NCBI GenBank assembly: GCA_018267795.1
Contig: JAFDXS010000039.1
Span: 1 to 10,679 of the forward strand
From: Bacteroidota bacterium
GTDB lineage: Bacteria; Bacteroidota; Bacteroidia; Chitinophagales; Chitinophagaceae
DNA length: 10,679 bases
Direction of reading: 5' to 3'
This document shows positions 7,399 through 10,679 of the stretch, in pieces (the stretch's first letter is position 1; every line of letters begins with the position of its first letter). Position numbers and translations under genes: made by a program. The notes below the pieces were generated by a model that worked only from the letters and a program-made list of their open reading frames with translations, had not been told where the DNA came from and did not search any database.

Positions 7399-10300
7399 AT
7401 GAATAAAAAACTTTTACTATCCCTTTTTACCGCATTTACAATTGGTGCTTCATCCGTTGCTACTGCCCAAAACTATATAACAGAAAGTTTTGATGGTAGT
7501 ACATTTCCTCCCACAGGGTGGAGCAGAACTGCAGGTACCGGTACAAGCGACGGTGGCGGGTGCGGCTGTACAGATTGGGAACAGACGTCTTACGGCTTTT
7601 TCTCTCCAACACCAGGCACACATACTGGTGCTGGTATGGCTGGCTATAATAGCTGGGATATCAGCTCAGGCGCTCATGCCGAATTGATAAGTCCGTCGTT
7701 AAACTTTTCTGCTTATACAGGAGGTGCTAACCAGGTTTCTTTCTGGTATTACGGCTCCGGTGCTACTGACTATGTAAATGTATATGCTAATACATCTGCG
7801 AGCCTTACAGGTGCAACCTTGGTAGGGACAGTATACTCGTATGATGTAAGCGGTTGGGCACAGCTCACCTATTCTTTACCATCTACCAGTACCTTTACTT
7901 CATCATCCACTGTGTATGTTATTTTCGAAGCCGTTTCTGATTATCGAAATGACCAATACATCGATGATGTTTCTATCGATCATATTCCACCTTGTTCAGG
8001 TGCTACATCTATAGCCATTACATCTTTGGCGCATGGTGTATGCAGCGGCAATTCATTTACAATGAGTGCTACTACCACACCGGCATTAATATCGGGTGTA
8101 GGCTATCAGTGGCAGAAAGCTACTACGCCTGCCGGTCCATGGACAAATATTGCAGGTGCCACTAGTACAAGTTTCACAACCAGTGTTACTTCTGCTACAT
8201 ATTTCCGCATTGTCGATACTTGTCGTAGTGTAGGTGCTGTATCTATATCAAATGTTGATACCGTAACTATCAATTCTGCTGCGCTTTGCCCTTGTAAGCC
8301 TGCATATTATTATCCTACTTTCTTTAGTTCAGCAGCTTGTGACTGGAATATTGATGATTTCCAAATAACCGGTACGTCTCCATCCAGTATCAGTGATGGT
8401 GCGCTTGCGTGCGGTGGCCCCGGCACTGATAGCTACAACGGGTATTATGACAGAACAATGGATACCGTAAATATGACCCAGGGTGGTACTTATAGTGGTT
8501 CAATGGATGTTGACTATGGATACTATGATGATATTGCCCTGTGGATAGATTTTAATGATGATGGTGTTTTTCAATCTACCGAAATGGTATCGCCTGTGCA
8601 GGGTAATGGTTGTTGCGGATCTTATATTACCAACTGGTCATTTAATGTAAATATTCCACTTACAGCGCCTTTAGGCCCTCATAGAATGCGTGTGCGTTAT
8701 GGGGTTACTTATAATTCTAATCCGCCGGTATTATCAACAGACGCTGATCCATGTAACTATAATACTTCTACCTACTCATTTTACTATTACCAGGGTGCTA
8801 CAAGAGATTATGTAGCGAATGTCTTACAGGCACCTGCATGTAGCGGCATACCAAGCGCGACTGCTGTGCCTGCAGGCCCGCAAACTTTATGCTCAGGAGT
8901 ATCTGATACATTAACTGCTACCATTCCTTCCCCGGTAACAGGCCTTACTTATCAGTGGCAGTCATCTAATACCGGTGGCGTTAGTTGGTCTAATATATCC
9001 GGTGCTACGAATAAAGCTTACATATTTACAGTTAGTACTGCCTTGTGGTATCGCTGTGTGGTAACATGTTCTAATAGCGGATTATCTACTAACACAAACA
9101 TTGTAATAGTAAATATCAACGCTACCTGTCCTTGTACGCCTACATATACTTATACATCACCATCCTCATTCTATGCCATGTACAATGTACAGGTAACGGG
9201 TTATGCAGGATCTAATATTAATGACTATCCATCTACAAGCACTGCTACAGGTTATGACGACAGGACAAGCGTTGTATCGCCGGTAGATATGCTGCAAGGT
9301 GGTAGTTATTCGGGCTCCTTGTCTTTTTACTTTTATTATCAGTCCGCTGCAATATGGATTGATTTTAACGATGATGGTACTTTTTCATCAAGCGAGCTGA
9401 TGGCAGGCCCTACAGCCACTACATCCTGCTGTTCATATACTACTACAAGGAACTTTACTTTAAATATACCTGCTGCTGCAAATACGGGCATACACCGTAT
9501 GCGTGTTCGTGATGTATATTATTGTTGCAGTACGCCGTCTTCTATTGATCCATGTAATAGCTATTATTATGGCAACACTGCAGATTATCTTGTAAATATC
9601 GAAAGCCTGGAGCCTGTGCCTACTTTAAGTCCTGATACAACACAGAACCTTTGCGTAGGCAATACTATATCAATAACAGCTTCAACTACTGCCACTGGCT
9701 CACTTACCTACAACTGGACCGGGCCTAATGGTTTTGTTTCGAGCACAACTACTACAGCCAGTTCAAATACAATTAATATAACAGGTGCTGCATTCGCTAA
9801 TAGTGGCGTATATACCGTACGTGTTACTTCGTCTACCGGTACATCTAACCCTGCAATGGATACAGTATATGTATGGCCTTACCCCGTATTCCTTACGGGC
9901 AGCCCATCTAATAATTCTCCGGTATGTACACCAAATCCACTGCAGTTAACAGCAGAAGCTAATCCTGCCAATGCCACATGGACTTGGTCAGGCCCAGCTT
10001 CGTATTCTTCTTCTACAGTAGATCCTGTTTTATCTCCTACGGATGCGTCTATGTCTGGTACATATACAGTAACGGTTAGTAACCACGGTTGTAATACCTC
10101 GGCCAATACTACAGCTATTGTTCACCAAACCCCTTCTATAGCGAGTGTTTCAGGTAGTAATCCTACAAGTTGCTCTTGCAATTGCGGCAGCTTTACACTT
10201 GCAGGGCTTAATGCATCTACTGCTTATACAGTTAATTATCATAAAAACGGTTCTCCTGCTGCCGCTGCCAGTATAACGACAGATGCATCGGGTAATCTTA

Positions 10301-10679
10301 CTGTAACAGGATTAAGTGCAGCATTATATGATAGCATTATGGTAACACTTAATGCATGTCCTTCAGCTCCTGTGTCCATAATGCTTTCCAACCCTTCTGC
10401 ACCTGCTACACCTGTAGCAAGCAGTAATAGTCCGGTGTGTCAAAATTCCACACTTTCCTTCACTGCCACTGATGCTACCGCAGGTGTGAGCTGGACATGG
10501 AACGGGCCAAATAGCTTTTCATCATCTGTATCGAGTCCTTCCCGTACCAATGTTCCGCTTGCTGATTCCGGTACCTACTATGTTTTTGTAACAGATGGCA
10601 GCGGTTGTACTTCTAATGTGGTAACGCTAAATGTAATTGTTAAGCCTGTACCTGCGAACCCAGTGGCCAGCAGCAATAG
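7399..10679 (+). CDS. Giant secreted multidomain adhesin: choice-of-anchor-J, Ig-like and GEVED-type modules (3' end outside window)
   Basis: ATG 7399 opens a frame with no stop for 1093 codons to the window edge. An in-frame TAG at 7393-7395 fixes the start. Residues 1-23 form a signal peptide (MNKKLLLSLFTAF...ATA, then QN). Residues 29-194 match the choice-of-anchor-J/cleaved-adhesin fold (ESFDGSTFPPTGW ... FWYYG ... QYIDDVSID). Next come an Ig-like domain (~208-294), a GEVED-type domain (~297-475, WIDFNDDGVF at 382-391), a second Ig-like domain (~498-573) and a second GEVED-type domain (~577-734, WIDFNDDGTF at 653-662). Further units follow at ~750-830, ~838-912, ~925-990 and ~1006-1088, several with WTWxGP and SGxY signatures. 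The composition is rich in Thr, Ser, Gly and Tyr, with paired cysteines. The role is probably a surface or extracellular adhesin. A T9SS sorting domain is expected beyond the window but is not seen. Family names come from recognition, not a search. Confidence 0.9.
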   Translation, partial: MNKKLLLSLFTAFTIGASSVATAQNYITESFDGSTFPPTGWSRTAGTGTSDGGGCGCTDWEQTSYGFFSPTPGTHTGAGMAGYNSWDISSGAHAELISPSLNFSAYTGGANQVSFWYYGSGATDYVNVYANTSASLTGATLVGTVYSYDVSGWAQLTYSLPSTSTFTSSSTVYVIFEAVSDYRNDQYIDDVSIDHIPPCSGATSIAITSLAHGVCSGNSFTMSATTTPALISGVGYQWQKATTPAGPWTNIAGATSTSFTTSVTSATYFRIVDTCRSVGAVSISNVDTVTINSAALCPCKPAYYYPTFFSSAACDWNIDDFQITGTSPSSISDGALACGGPGTDSYNGYYDRTMDTVNMTQGGTYSGSMDVDYGYYDDIALWIDFNDDGVFQSTEMVSPVQGNGCCGSYITNWSFNVNIPLTAPLGPHRMRVRYGVTYNSNPPVLSTDADPCNYNTSTYSFYYYQGATRDYVANVLQAPACSGIPSATAVPAGPQTLCSGVSDTLTATIPSPVTGLTYQWQSSNTGGVSWSNISGATNKAYIFTVSTALWYRCVVTCSNSGLSTNTNIVIVNINATCPCTPTYTYTSPSSFYAMYNVQVTGYAGSNINDYPSTSTATGYDDRTSVVSPVDMLQGGSYSGSLSFYFYYQSAAIWIDFNDDGTFSSSELMAGPTATTSCCSYTTTRNFTLNIPAAANTGIHRMRVRDVYYCCSTPSSIDPCNSYYYGNTADYLVNIESLEPVPTLSPDTTQNLCVGNTISITASTTATGSLTYNWTGPNGFVSSTTTTASSNTINITGAAFANSGVYTVRVTSSTGTSNPAMDTVYVWPYPVFLTGSPSNNSPVCTPNPLQLTAEANPANATWTWSGPASYSSSTVDPVLSPTDASMSGTYTVTVSNHGCNTSANTTAIVHQTPSIASVSGSNPTSCSCNCGSFTLAGLNASTAYTVNYHKNGSPAAAASITTDASGNLTVTGLSAALYDSIMVTLNACPSAPVSIMLSNPSAPATPVASSNSPVCQNSTLSFTATDATAGVSWTWNGPNSFSSSVSSPSRTNVPLADSGTYYVFVTDGSGCTSNVVTLNVIVKPVPANPVASSN
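8041..9600 (+). repeat. Tandem duplication of an Ig-like plus GEVED-type module within the adhesin
   Basis: Two consecutive copies, 8041-8823 and 8890-9600, share the same plan at protein level. Each has an Ig-like part (YQWQ ... W-(T/S)-N-I-(A/S)-G-A-T, then a Y-x-R strand), a CPCxP linker (297-301 and 577-581), a QGGxYSGS strand, WIDFNDDG, a double cysteine, HRMRVR, DPCN, and a closing DY. The copies are clearly diverged in DNA, so the duplication is old rather than a recent slippage product. Confidence 0.8.
10414..10679 (+). repeat. Ig-like repeat unit of 249 bp, restarting at the window edge
   Basis: The unit from V1006 (10414) begins VASSNSPVC and runs to residue 1088. VASSN recurs at 1089-1093 (10663-10677), exactly 83 codons later, where the window ends. 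It is related to the units near residues 752 and 838, which share a GP-x-x-(F/Y)-x-S-S strand and an SGxY strand. At least one more unit should follow. Confidence 0.7.

Noticed and set aside
7490..7687. 65-codon plus-strand ORF in another frame within the adhesin
   Set aside because: It overlaps the anchor-J-like domain of the long frame starting at 7399, which is clearly the coding one.
9879..10106. 75-codon minus-strand ORF in the adhesin
   Set aside because: It is a shadow of the repeat region on the plus strand, with no independent support.
10677..10679. TAG at the very end as the stop of the adhesin
   Set aside because: It is out of frame: codons fall at 10675-10677 (AAT) and 10678 onward (AG...), so the gene stays open at the edge.

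Overview
The window looks like chromosomal DNA from a Bacteroidota bacterium, most likely of the Chitinophagia/Chitinophagaceae type. The evidence is an outer-membrane beta-barrel protein of the large Bacteroidota paralogous family, a secreted FG-GAP/VCBS protein with a type IX secretion (T9SS) type A C-terminal sorting domain, a giant adhesin with choice-of-anchor-J, Ig-like and GEVED-type modules, weak Shine-Dalgarno sites, one clear TTG-N17-TAnnTTTG promoter match, and AT-rich intergenic DNA. Genus-level placement is inference.

Layout. 1-1917 (+): the C-terminal 638 residues of an outer-membrane beta-barrel protein whose start lies left of the window. 1918-1944: a perfect 11-bp hairpin with A and T tracts, a bidirectional terminator shared with the convergent phoH gene. 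1949-2956 (-): PhoH-family ATPase, probably starting at TTG. 3037-3492 (-): purE, 80 bp upstream of phoH on the same strand. 3493-3673: divergent intergenic region. 3674-4507 (+): classical short-chain dehydrogenase/reductase. 4573-6897 (+): secreted calcium-binding-repeat protein with a T9SS tail. 6898-7398: about 500 bp of AT-rich non-coding DNA with a good promoter match. 7399 to the right edge (+): a very large secreted multidomain adhesin, open for 1093 codons without a stop and cut by the window end. It is the largest gene in the window.

How the genes relate. purE (purine synthesis) and phoH (RNA-linked ATPase) are housekeeping genes and may be co-transcribed. The beta-barrel protein, the VCBS/T9SS protein and the adhesin all belong to the cell envelope or surface. 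The two secreted proteins are adjacent and co-directional, but a 501-bp gap with its own promoter candidate separates them, so they are probably separate transcription units. I see no mobile element, CRISPR array, tRNA, rRNA or defence system. I do not find a convincing new biological system. The points most worth a second look are the unannotated giant adhesin with its duplicated Ig-GEVED modules, the alanine at a normally conserved histidine in PurE, and the long leader in front of the adhesin.
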